Virus record (IMG/VR): IMGVR_UViG_3300010389_000076
Coordinates: 1 to 31,660 of that record
Source of the DNA: a virus
Length of the DNA: 31,660 nucleotides
Strand: one strand, 5' to 3'
Shown here: positions 25,290 to 31,660 of the stretch, in pieces
Numbering within the stretch: position 1 is the stretch's first letter
Layout of the letters: every line of letters starts with the position of its first letter
Translations under genes and position numbers: made by a program
The notes under the pieces: generated by a model
The model's input: only the letters and a program-made list of their open reading frames with translations
The model's database searches: none
What the model was told of the DNA's origin: nothing

Positions 25290-26957
25290 ATGGAAGTCAA
25301 AACAAGAAAAAAGATAAAAGGAATACTGTTCACACAAAGAACCTATACTGAAGGTTCGAATGGAGGTATTACTCAGCTTTTTGACTCTCCTGTTGGATCT
25401 GTCGGAAATGTAGTTCCTGGTTATAGTATTCAATTAGCTTCTAGGGATAAGCAAGGTAAGTGGAAGGTAGATAATTTACAAAAACTAACAGAATTTTATA
25501 ATAATGCAAATGGAACAAGTTTATCCGAAAAAGAAGTAAATAGACAGTTCTATCTTTCAATTGCACCTGTAGCAAATAATGATTCTGCTAGCATTCTTAA
25601 TGCAAATAGCAATTACTCTAGTCAGCAAGTAGCAATAACAAATAGATCATCATATGCAAAAAATGGATTACCTGGAGTAACAGATCCTGTAACACAAAAA
25701 AAGACAAATTCTAAGGGTGATCCACAATCACAACCAACTGTTGCTGCACCTCCACAAACTCAAGATCCAAATAAACCAGCACCTCAACCACCATCTTCTG
25801 GAGGTGGAACAATAGTAGCTGGTGATAGTGTAGAATCTGGAGGATCTGGATCTTCTGGTGCCCTCCCAATTCCAGTAATACCTTACAGTGGAAAACCAGA
25901 AGCAGAATCAAAACCATTGTCACCAGAAACTAACCCAAACAATCAAAAAGCAGCACCTACCAATAAATTATTAAGATATCCACTGGCAAACTTAGATGTA
26001 GTTGGACAAGAACTTGGTATTGGATATGATTTTATTAAAATTTCAGTAGTAGATCATGTTAGAAGTCTTGGATCGTTACTACAACAGGATATTGGATCAG
26101 GAGAACAAACAGTATCAGGAACAACTCCTCAACAGCAGGGTGAGGCATTTGCAGAGCAAATAAGTCTTCTCACCGGAAATTCTGATGTATCAGATTTAAT
26201 ATTAAAAAATTCTACTAACATTTATTCTACTATAATTCTCCCCATGCAACCAAACCTGTCAACATCAAACAGTGTTGACTGGGCAACAGATAGTATGAAC
26301 ATTGCACAATTGGCAGGAGGACAATTAGCAGCTAATTATTTTGGAGGTCTAGCTGCAGGTCAAAGTGTAAAATCAGGTCTAGAATCTCTAGGAACACAAT
26401 TGATGCAGACATTATCAACATTTTCAAATACTGCTCAATTAAACAAGAATACAATTGCAACATTATTGGCAGGTTATCTTGTTGGTTCTGAAGGTATTTT
26501 TAAAAGAGCAAGTGGAACTGTCATTAATCCAAATATGGAAATGCTTTTTAATGGTCCAAGAATGAGAACATTTAATTTCCAATTTGATATGACTCCAAGA
26601 TTTAAAGAAGAGTCTGATCAAATAAAAGAGATTATAAGAACATTCAAAAAATACATGGCTCCCCAGAAAACACCAGGTAATGCATTCTTATTAGCACCAA
26701 AAATATTTCTTTTGGAATACATATATAATGGAAATGGTGGTGTTGCCAATGGTGATGGGCACCCATTTCTCAATAGATTTAAACCATGTGCTTTGACAGA
26801 GTTTAATGTCAATTATACTCCAGATGGTTCTTACATGACATATGGTGATGGTGGATCAATGACAAGATATACAATTTCTATGTCATTCTCTGAGATCTCA
26901 CCAATTTATCAAGATGACTATGATAAAAAACTAGGTAGCATAGGAATGGGTTACTAA
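25290..26957 (+). CDS. 48: Baseplate-tail tube cap gp48, with N-terminal extension
   Basis: 555 residues, against about 364 in T4. The C-terminal half is clearly gp48: NPNMEMLFNGPRMRTFNFQF, EIIRTFKKYMAP, FLLAPKIFLLEYIYNGNGG, then HPFLNRFKPCALTEFNVNYT, and SMTRYTISMSFSEI. Residues 1-115 form an extra domain of unknown role (GILFTQRTYTEGSNGGITQL). Residues about 135-225 are a Pro/Ser/Gly-rich linker. In T4 gp48 binds the centre of the baseplate and serves with gp54 as platform for the tail tube. It starts 22 bases after the 125-aa gene and ends 2 bases before gp53. Confidence 0.85.
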   Translation: MEVKTRKKIKGILFTQRTYTEGSNGGITQLFDSPVGSVGNVVPGYSIQLASRDKQGKWKVDNLQKLTEFYNNANGTSLSEKEVNRQFYLSIAPVANNDSASILNANSNYSSQQVAITNRSSYAKNGLPGVTDPVTQKKTNSKGDPQSQPTVAAPPQTQDPNKPAPQPPSSGGGTIVAGDSVESGGSGSSGALPIPVIPYSGKPEAESKPLSPETNPNNQKAAPTNKLLRYPLANLDVVGQELGIGYDFIKISVVDHVRSLGSLLQQDIGSGEQTVSGTTPQQQGEAFAEQISLLTGNSDVSDLILKNSTNIYSTIILPMQPNLSTSNSVDWATDSMNIAQLAGGQLAANYFGGLAAGQSVKSGLESLGTQLMQTLSTFSNTAQLNKNTIATLLAGYLVGSEGIFKRASGTVINPNMEMLFNGPRMRTFNFQFDMTPRFKEESDQIKEIIRTFKKYMAPQKTPGNAFLLAPKIFLLEYIYNGNGGVANGDGHPFLNRFKPCALTEFNVNYTPDGSYMTYGDGGSMTRYTISMSFSEISPIYQDDYDKKLGSIGMGY

Positions 26958-26959
26958 AA

Positions 26960-27631
26960 ATGTCAGCACCTTACTTTAGATATATTCCAAACTTCGAATA
27001 TGTCAACAGACTAAAGGAGAATAAAACTCTTTCTGAGTTCATCATAGTCAAAAATCTCTTTAAAAGAGCAAGTATTAATAGTAATGTAATAAGTAACTTA
27101 TCTTATTTTACCAAATATCAGATTATTGGTGATGAAAGACCTGACAACATTGCATTTAAAATCTATGGAGATCAGTATCTGGATTGGTTAGTTCTTATTT
27201 GCAATAATATCATCAACTTCCAAGATGAATGGCCAATGAGTCAGCAATCCTTTGACAATTATGTTTATTCCAAATACTTAAATGATGCAAATCTCAATGC
27301 TGCACATCATTATGAAAGTAGAGAAATTAGAAATAGTTTAGATGACATAGTATTTCCTGCAGGTTTAAAAGTTCCTGCAAATTATTCATTCACATACTAT
27401 GATATTGGATTAGGAACTGAAACAGTTGCATCGAATATTGCACAAGAAGTAACCAATCTTGATTATGAAATTAAGAAGGAAGATGAAAAGAGAAACATCT
27501 TCTTAATAAAACCAAAGTATATTGGTGTTATACTTGAAGAAGTAAATGGTGGTCTCTTCTATAAGAGAGGATCAACTCAGTATCGTAGTGACTACTTATC
27601 TAAGGGCGATAATATCAGATTGTATCAATAA
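26960..27631 (+). CDS. 53: Baseplate wedge protein gp53
   Basis: 223 residues. It starts MSAPYFRYIPNFEYVNRLKE, then FIIVKNLFKRA, and contains the gp53 core: IIGDERPDNIAFKIYGDQYL, DWLVLICNNIINFQDEWPMS, DNYVYSKYLND. The C-terminal part has ESREI, YDIGLGTE and a final KPKYIGVILEEV/YKRG region that fits the LysM-like end of T4 gp53. It joins wedges to the hub in the baseplate. The start follows the gp48 stop by 2 bases, and the gene ends 8 bases before a bidirectional terminator. Confidence 0.9.
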   Translation: MSAPYFRYIPNFEYVNRLKENKTLSEFIIVKNLFKRASINSNVISNLSYFTKYQIIGDERPDNIAFKIYGDQYLDWLVLICNNIINFQDEWPMSQQSFDNYVYSKYLNDANLNAAHHYESREIRNSLDDIVFPAGLKVPANYSFTYYDIGLGTETVASNIAQEVTNLDYEIKKEDEKRNIFLIKPKYIGVILEEVNGGLFYKRGSTQYRSDYLSKGDNIRLYQ

Positions 27632-27638
27632 AAAAAGT

Positions 27639-27681
27639 AAAGGGGGCAATTTTCACCAGGAAAATTTTTTGCCCCCTTTTT
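27639..27681. terminator. Bidirectional intrinsic terminator between gp53 and gp32 operons
   Basis: GGGGGCAA (27642-27649) pairs with TTGCCCCC (27669-27676), with a weaker inner TTTTC/GAAAA stem. A T run follows on the plus strand (27677-27681), and an A run before it gives a T run on the minus strand. It lies between two convergent operons, ending gp53 from the left and gp32 plus the small ORF from the right. Confidence 0.9.
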
Positions 27682-27689
27682 GGATTTAA

Positions 27690-27710
27690 AAGTGATTTTT
27701 GAAATCACTT
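27690..27710. terminator. Second short hairpin next to the terminator
   Basis: AAGTGATTT and AAATCACTT (27690-27698 and 27702-27710) are inverted repeats with a 3-base loop. It has no T tract, so it may protect the RNA 3' end or act together with the main terminator. It contains the stop codon of the 22-codon ORF. Confidence 0.45.
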
Positions 27711-27773
27711 AAAGATTAGATTGATATATGCTGCTACAACTAGAAGAGTAAGACAGATCTGATTATACTTCAT
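27705..27773 (-). CDS. 22-aa hydrophobic peptide ORF overlapping gp32 stop
   Basis: The ATG (27771-27773) shares its A with the TGA stop of gp32 (TGATG). The product reads MKYNQICLTLLVVAAYINLI then FK, a charged start followed by one membrane-length hydrophobic stretch. Its TGA lies in the 27690-27710 hairpin. Translational coupling to the abundant gp32 would allow strong expression. Nothing is known of its role, and chance cannot be excluded for so short an ORF. Confidence 0.4.
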   Translation of the reverse strand: MKYNQICLTLLVVAAYINLIFK

Positions 27774-28711
27774 CACATCTCAGCAAGTTTGCTGAAGTAA
27801 CTCAGTGCATCATCATCTTCTTCATCTGTGGACGAAGTCTCAGGAACAGACTGCGACTTAGTATAACTTTGCTCCAGTTTTTGGAACACTTCCTCTTCAC
27901 TTACACGCTTGCTTTCAGTAGAAGCATAGTTGTCATATTCAGTCTCCTCATCAACTGTAGTCATGCGAGTGGACTTGTTACCAAGAACATAGTCAAGACG
28001 CTTCTTCAGTTCATCATAAGACTTGAATTGATCAGGAGCAGTGATTGCAGTCAGAGAATACTGCTTCTTCCAGAGTGCTTCCAGAGCATCATCATCATCC
28101 AGCAGAGCACTGGGACGATCAAACTCAGACTTATCATAGTTCCAGTAACCATCTTTCTTAACCAACTTCAGTTTGAAGTTAGCACCTTGCCAGAAGTCAA
28201 AGGGATTGATAGGAGTTTCATCCTCAAACTCAGGTTGCATCACATCCATGATCTTATCAAAGATCTTCTTACCAAACTTGTAGAGGAATACCTTACCCTC
28301 ATTTTGAGGATTAGCAGGATCCTTTACAACATAGATGTTTGCATAGAAGGACAGTTTACGCTTTTGCTTACGAACAGTTTCTTTATCCTTATCACTACCA
28401 CTGTTCCACAGTTCACGATTCAGTTCACTGATAGGATCTTTTTGATTCAGTGTAGTGAGAGAGTTCTCAATATACCAACCACCAGGACCCTGGAAGGCAT
28501 GAGAGAACAGTTTGACCCAAGGCAAATCTTCTCCATCTGGAGCAGGCAGGAAGCGAATTACAGCATAACCATTACCAGATTTATCCATCTCAGGTTTCCA
28601 GAGACGATCATCAGTGCTGCTGCCAGTATTGTTCATCTTTTCTACTTCCTTCACCAGTTTGCTGGTGAGAGAACCCAGAGAAGATTGCTTCTTAAGATCG
28701 GAAAATCCCAT
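27773..28711 (-). CDS. 32: Single-stranded DNA-binding protein gp32
   Basis: 312 residues from the ATG at 28709-28711 (MGFSDLKKQSSLGSLTSKLV), which has a GAGGT Shine-Dalgarno sequence 5-6 bases upstream. An in-frame extension of 30 codons upstream runs across the promoter and is not used. It has the typical gp32 order: basic N-terminal cooperativity region, then GNGYAVIRFLPAPDGEDLPW, HAFQGPGGWYIENSLTTL, YANIYVVKDPANPQNEGKVF and FDFWQGANFKLKL, and an acidic C-terminal tail (TSSTDEEDDDALSYFSKLA) for partner binding. It coats ssDNA in replication, recombination and repair. It has its own sigma-70-type promoter with a palindrome in the spacer and a short 5' hairpin. Confidence 0.95.
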   Translation of the reverse strand: MGFSDLKKQSSLGSLTSKLVKEVEKMNNTGSSTDDRLWKPEMDKSGNGYAVIRFLPAPDGEDLPWVKLFSHAFQGPGGWYIENSLTTLNQKDPISELNRELWNSGSDKDKETVRKQKRKLSFYANIYVVKDPANPQNEGKVFLYKFGKKIFDKIMDVMQPEFEDETPINPFDFWQGANFKLKLVKKDGYWNYDKSEFDRPSALLDDDDALEALWKKQYSLTAITAPDQFKSYDELKKRLDYVLGNKSTRMTTVDEETEYDNYASTESKRVSEEEVFQKLEQSYTKSQSVPETSSTDEEDDDALSYFSKLAEM

Positions 28712-28753
28712 GTTTACCTCGTATTTGTACGTATTAAATGTGTGTTTTGTATT

Positions 28754-28766
28754 GTGTGTCCCACAC
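28754..28766 (-). promoter_or_regulatory. 5' leader hairpin of gp32 mRNA
   Basis: The minus strand has GTGTG-GGA-CACAC, a 5-bp stem, whose first base (28766) falls at the predicted transcription start. It could protect the mRNA 5' end. The start point is inferred, not mapped. Confidence 0.45.
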
Positions 28767-28772
28767 CCCAGT

Positions 28773-28801
28773 ATCATAGCACCCCTGTCAGGGGTTGTCA
28801 A
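28773..28801 (-). promoter_or_regulatory. Sigma-70-type promoter of gp32 with internal palindrome
   Basis: The minus strand has TTGACA, exactly 17 bases, then TATGAT. -35 is at 28796-28801, -10 at 28773-28778. The spacer contains ACCCCTG-A-CAGGGGT (28781-28795), a perfect 7-bp inverted repeat around one base, as expected for a dimeric regulator site. The -35 box and part of the palindrome overlap the last codons of the DUF1825-like gene. Confidence 0.8.
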
Positions 28802-29126
28802 TGATATTTTTCTTCATGGACTCCAGCACTTTTGACATGTTGGAAAAAATAAGATTCAAATTTGCATCAGCAGGGAATCCTAATTCCATAGCAGACTTAA
28901 GAATATTTTCCTTCATTGATACTGCATCAGGATCATCAGATAGACACAACCTGGTATAAAGAACACTCTGCTTTTCCAGAAGTTCACCAAGTTTTTCTAC
29001 ATGCTCAAGCTTCCTTTGCTTATCCATGCTAGGAAATTCAAATACACGAGAATAAATTTCTTCTTGCATTCTGGAGATATCGTCCATCTCCTCACGTACT
29101 AATTTTGAATCAAAGAAACTACTCAT
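28788..29126 (-). CDS. DUF1825-like protein, 112 aa
   Basis: 112 residues. It starts MSSFFDSKLVREEMDDISRM, has EHVEKLGELLEKQSVLYTRL in the middle and ends with MSKVLESMKKN. The pattern FFDS..V..E at the start, a central (M/L)E..L..... LYTRL helix with LSDDP, and a final helix ...M...LE.MK resembles the DUF1825 family known from cyanobacteria and their phages. The function is unknown; it is all-helical by composition. The ATG is preceded by a strong GGAGGAAC and overlaps the gp59 stop by four bases (ATGA). It lies between gp59 and gp32. T4 has gene 33 beside 59 and 32, but this protein does not look like gp33. Confidence 0.65.
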   Translation of the reverse strand: MSSFFDSKLVREEMDDISRMQEEIYSRVFEFPSMDKQRKLEHVEKLGELLEKQSVLYTRLCLSDDPDAVSMKENILKSAMELGFPADANLNLIFSNMSKVLESMKKNIIDNP

Positions 29127-29734
29127 GTTCCTCCACAGACTATTTCTTTTAGGATTTTTTTGTATTTGAACACATCAGTATGTATAAAAGAACTATACTT
29201 GTCCATCCTCATGGATAGAAATTCCCATACAGGATCTTTTAATTTTTTATCAAAGTTATTCTTGTACCCAAGAATTCTATCAAGGATAATCATTGTCTCC
29301 AAAGAAATATTTTTTTGGAGATGTTCCTTTACTAAGAGTGGATGTTTAGATCCTTCAATCATAAACATCTTATCAAAGTTTTTCTTATTAAAGAGTGTCT
29401 CAATCTCTTCTTTGAAGAGATAAGAAAGAGATTGAATTCTTTTTTTCCACTGAGTATAGTTTTCCTCTCCATTCTGCATGATCTCTCCAATCCATAGTGT
29501 CTGGGGATCATCACAAGTAACAAAGTTAGAAACAAAGAACTCAATTACTTCAGAGTCATCTTTCTTTCTACTCAATTTCTCAAAGAAAAATCTGTCCCTT
29601 CTTTTGTAGAAAGACTGGACAGAAGCTCGTGACTTACCACAATATTTGTGATAATCATATGTCTTTTTAGTAAAGTGATTTTTCAATCCAAGATAAGACT
29701 TGTAAGTATCAAAGGGAGTCACTTTAGGAATCAT
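29123..29734 (-). CDS. 59: Helicase loader gp59
   Basis: 203 residues (T4: 217). It shows the gp59 pattern: FDTYKSYLGLKNHFTKKTYD at the start, then KYCGKSRASVQSFYKRRDRF, FFEKLS, FFVSNFV, WIGEIM and a C-terminal half with LLVKEHLQKNISLETMIILD and VWEFLSMRMDKY. It loads the replicative helicase gp41 onto gp32-coated DNA at forks and recombination intermediates. The gene overlaps the upstream oxygenase and the downstream DUF1825-like gene by four bases each, so the three are probably translated in a coupled way. Confidence 0.9.
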   Translation of the reverse strand: MIPKVTPFDTYKSYLGLKNHFTKKTYDYHKYCGKSRASVQSFYKRRDRFFFEKLSRKKDDSEVIEFFVSNFVTCDDPQTLWIGEIMQNGEENYTQWKKRIQSLSYLFKEEIETLFNKKNFDKMFMIEGSKHPLLVKEHLQKNISLETMIILDRILGYKNNFDKKLKDPVWEFLSMRMDKYSSFIHTDVFKYKKILKEIVCGGT

Positions 29735-30306
29735 TGCTTAAGGTTTATATTGAATGCAAAAGTAATTCTTTCTCTCCAAGATTTTTGAGGTTCAACATAA
29801 TGCAAAACATTACTTGGAAATAGAATCATTGTTCCATTTTTTCCAGGATACATTGTACTATATTCAGGAAAAATAGTAGGATGATTGTGATTCTTATGGT
29901 AAATTACTCCAGATATAATTCCTGCATGATTATGTGTTGGATTTTGATCTCCTTTATAAGCAAAATTTGCCCAAATATCATATCCATCAAAATGACCATC
30001 CCATTTTCTCAGATAATATGATCTATGATCTGATCCAAAAAGTTTGGATGTAAGACGAAGAGTGTAGGATAACCAAAAAGAATTCTCAATTAATTGAATA
30101 GGTACACCACATTGGTAAGAATTAAATTTTTTAGAATTGGAACTATATCCAACATTTTCATGAGATTTTAATTCTGAAAGAGGATGATTTTTTATTTTTT
30201 TACACTCTCTTTCCCAAACAGAAATTTCTTTATTAATTTCTCTTGGCAATTTAGTAATAAAAATAGGTGCTGATTCTGTCAGCCTCTCAAATTGGTAGTT
30301 TAGCAT
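29731..30306 (-). CDS. 2-oxoglutarate/Fe(II)-dependent oxygenase (second copy)
   Basis: 191 residues. It shows the family's motifs clearly: P-T-H-N-H-A-G-I-I-S-G-V-I-Y for the first iron-binding part, then GTMILFPSNVLHYVEP with the distal His, then RERITFAFNI with the Arg expected to hold 2-oxoglutarate. It shares these motifs with the gene at 12137-12814 but little else, so the two are separate family members. Its neighbours are gp33 and gp59, which suggests expression during replication and perhaps a different substrate. It overlaps gp33 by 20 bases and gp59 by 4 bases. Confidence 0.9.
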   Translation of the reverse strand: MLNYQFERLTESAPIFITKLPREINKEISVWERECKKIKNHPLSELKSHENVGYSSNSKKFNSYQCGVPIQLIENSFWLSYTLRLTSKLFGSDHRSYYLRKWDGHFDGYDIWANFAYKGDQNPTHNHAGIISGVIYHKNHNHPTIFPEYSTMYPGKNGTMILFPSNVLHYVEPQKSWRERITFAFNINLKQ

Positions 30307-30550
30307 GAGATGTTTTTTTAAGAAAGTTCAATTGCATTGCCTCACATCTAAGTTTTTCTTTCAATGGTTTTGAAATCAACTTTGGGACAGTCTCTACATC
30401 CAAATTATTTTTTTCACAGAAGAATACAATCGCATCAATATACTTCATGCCCTTATTATCTTGGACAATGATTTCTATTTCTTCTGAGAACTTTCTAGAA
30501 CAATAAAATTTACTTTCTAGAAGTTTATTGATGTCATTTTCCTCTGTCAT
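30287..30550 (-). CDS. 33: Late-transcription coactivator gp33-like protein
   Basis: 87 residues from the ATG at 30548-30550 (MTEENDINKLLESKFYCSRK). The frame is open further upstream but that part overlaps the exonuclease and is not native. The pattern FSEEIEIIVQDNKGMKYIDA, VFFCEKNNLDVETVPKLISK, PLKEKLRCEAMQLNFLKK, ending AKLPI fits the phage late-transcription coactivator family (T4 gp33), which links RNA polymerase to the sliding clamp for late promoters. This fits the many NATAAATA boxes in the window. It overlaps the end of the exonuclease gene by 17 bases. Confidence 0.8.
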   Translation of the reverse strand: MTEENDINKLLESKFYCSRKFSEEIEIIVQDNKGMKYIDAIVFFCEKNNLDVETVPKLISKPLKEKLRCEAMQLNFLKKTSHAKLPI

Positions 30551-31217
30551 ATTGCTGCAGTTTGAATTCAACAAACTCTCTAATATATTTGGTGAGTAAC
30601 TTAATGTATTTGGTTTTGTCATATTCTTCATAAACAACACACTCTCCATTTTCGCAGGACATAATGATAACAAATTTTTTAACTATGATACCTGTCATTT
30701 CATACAACATACAGGCATATGCAGCACACTGAACAAAGTAATGTTCAATCCAGTCTTTGGGTTTTGGTTTCTTGGAAGTTTTAAAGTCAATAATTGCAAG
30801 TTCACCATTATACTCTGCAATACAGTCTACAGTGCCTGCTACACCCAATTTCTGACTGTACAGTGATGTTTCAAGAGCGTGAATATTATTTATGAGTTCT
30901 AGTTTGGGTTTAGCCAACTTAAAAAGAATCTCAGATAAAGGTTGAACTTTAGGAAGTTCTTCATTCTTAAGATGATGCTCAACCAATGTGTGCATATCAG
31001 TGCCACGACTTGTTGCAGCCTTTGTGATACGATCTGCCTCTTCAGTTCCTACCTTTTTCCTCCACTCAATAAAGATATTACGATTTACATGACTGATCAC
31101 AGATGTAATTGATACCAGTTTAGAAGTTCCATCATCAGAGGGAACTTCATAATATCTGACACCATCAATAGTATCTCTATCTAGTTTTGGAAAATCAATC
31201 TCTACATGTTGAAACAT
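30534..31217 (-). CDS. PD-(D/E)XK exonuclease (Cas4/MGME1-like)
   Basis: 227 residues. Conserved features include GVRYYEVP, LVSITSVIS, a helical part with SRGTDMHTLVEHHL, then GVAGTVDCIAEYNGELAIID and FKTSKKPKPKDWIEHYFVQC. The core D (TVD), the D-x-K of IIDFKT and the Q of the YFVQCAAYACML helix form the RecB/Cas4-type motif set, as in MGME1-like exonucleases of T4-like cyanophages. It most likely trims or degrades DNA with single-stranded ends. Its ATG overlaps the PhoH stop by one base (TAATG). Confidence 0.85.
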   Translation of the reverse strand: MFQHVEIDFPKLDRDTIDGVRYYEVPSDDGTSKLVSITSVISHVNRNIFIEWRKKVGTEEADRITKAATSRGTDMHTLVEHHLKNEELPKVQPLSEILFKLAKPKLELINNIHALETSLYSQKLGVAGTVDCIAEYNGELAIIDFKTSKKPKPKDWIEHYFVQCAAYACMLYEMTGIIVKKFVIIMSCENGECVVYEEYDKTKYIKLLTKYIREFVEFKLQQYDRGK

Positions 31218-31660
31218 TACATACCCAATTTATTTTTGGCAATGATGTACTCTTTAACGAGTCCACTTCTACAGATATCTTCTGCACTAAATTCAATTGT
31301 ATCAAAAGATGGCATATTTTGCAAGATGCGCATGAAGTCTACAATTCCATTCTTTTCTGCAGTCTTAATCAAGTCAGACTGAGTTGCATCACCACAGAAC
31401 ATAATTTTACTATTCTCACCAACCCTAGTGATCATAGAATCCAATTCATGGAAGTTAAGATTCTGGAATTCATCAACAATAATGATGGCATTATCAAATG
31501 TAGTTCCACGAATAAATGAAGTACTCCAGAAACTGATTGTGCCTTGTGCCTTTAGATTAGTGTAAAGCATATCAAATGCAGAATCATCTGGCATTTCAAA
31601 CATATACTTTACCATATTCTTATATGGAATCTGATAAAGGGAGGATTTATCCTCATGATC
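31217..31660 (-). CDS. phoH: PhoH-like ATPase, N-terminal part outside window
   Basis: The last 147 residues of a longer protein; the frame is open to the right edge with no start codon needed, so the internal Met at 31615 is not the real start. It has the PhoH C-terminal motifs: SFIRGTTFDNAIIIVDEFQN (Walker B DE), then TRVGENSKIMFCGDATQSDL (sensor region), and ends YIIAKNKLGM. The Walker A part lies outside. PhoH is widespread in marine phages; its role in infection is still unclear. It heads the visible replication operon and is coupled to the exonuclease gene. Confidence 0.9.
   Translation of the reverse strand, partial: DHEDKSSLYQIPYKNMVKYMFEMPDDSAFDMLYTNLKAQGTISFWSTSFIRGTTFDNAIIIVDEFQNLNFHELDSMITRVGENSKIMFCGDATQSDLIKTAEKNGIVDFMRILQNMPSFDTIEFSAEDICRSGLVKEYIIAKNKLGM

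Noticed and set aside
28712-28801. 30-codon upstream extension of gp32
   Set aside because: It runs through the promoter and leader; the ATG at 28711 has a good Shine-Dalgarno sequence and gives the usual gp32 N-terminus.
27869-28804. Long open frame (311 codons) on the plus strand opposite gp32
   Set aside because: It is antisense to a clear gp32 gene, has no family features and no start signals.
30551-30673. Upstream extension of the gp33-like gene
   Set aside because: It reads the exonuclease gene in another frame; the family's N-terminus fits the ATG at 30550.
1-31660. CRISPR arrays, insertion sequences, integrase or attachment sites
   Set aside because: No spaced direct repeats, transposase, integrase or terminal inverted repeats were seen; the only tandem repeat is the 33-bp coding duplication.

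Overview
This window is a piece of an AT-rich T4-like myovirus of the marine cyanophage type. No host genes are visible. The evidence is a set of T4-family proteins recognisable by sequence and order (gp4, gp5-type hub, gp26, gp27-type hub, gp32, gp33, gp48, gp53, gp54, gp59), together with genes typical of cyanomyoviruses: PhoH, two 2-oxoglutarate/Fe(II) oxygenases, a DUF1825-like protein, a MGME1-like exonuclease, and long fibre proteins with repeated VGIGTT motifs and an S74 chaperone end. Late promoters of the NATAAATA type occur in front of late operons. The exact host (Prochlorococcus or Synechococcus) cannot be settled from this sequence.

Layout. Positions 1-9204 (minus strand) hold three fibre or adhesin-like virion proteins: one running off the left edge, one of 533 aa with Ig-like and glycine-rich parts, and one of 2087 aa ending in an S74 domain. 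Positions 9246-10354 (minus) form a compact non-structural cassette. It has a near-consensus sigma-70 promoter, four small genes, a tRNA-Leu(UAA) and an intrinsic terminator, and sits between late structural genes. Positions 10369-24396 (minus) are the tail and baseplate-hub region. Read in transcription order it is: gp54-like tube initiator, gp26-like protein with a candidate -1 frameshift into a 59-codon ORF, two paralogous 667 and 641 aa tail proteins carrying different peptidoglycan-type domains (RlpA-like and M23), gp27-like hub, gp5-like OB-fold protein without a lysozyme, a spike-like beta protein, two fibre proteins sharing a C-terminal domain, a 2OG oxygenase, and two more virion proteins. 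Positions 24436-27631 (plus) carry gp4, a 125 aa conserved-looking protein, gp48 and gp53. They end at a bidirectional terminator.

Positions 27705-31660 (minus) are the replication and late-transcription block: PhoH (5' part outside the window), PD-(D/E)XK exonuclease, gp33 coactivator, 2OG oxygenase, gp59 helicase loader, DUF1825-like protein, then gp32 with its own sigma-70-type promoter and a 22-codon hydrophobic ORF overlapping its stop. Most genes in this block overlap by 1 to 20 bases.

The most interesting points are: the lambda G/GT-like frameshift arrangement at gp26; the pair of tail proteins with the same ends but different cell-wall enzyme domains; the self-contained tRNA cassette; the perfect palindrome inside the gp32 promoter spacer; and the tiny membrane-like peptide fused to the end of the gp32 operon. 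Function calls rest on remembered family features, not on searches.
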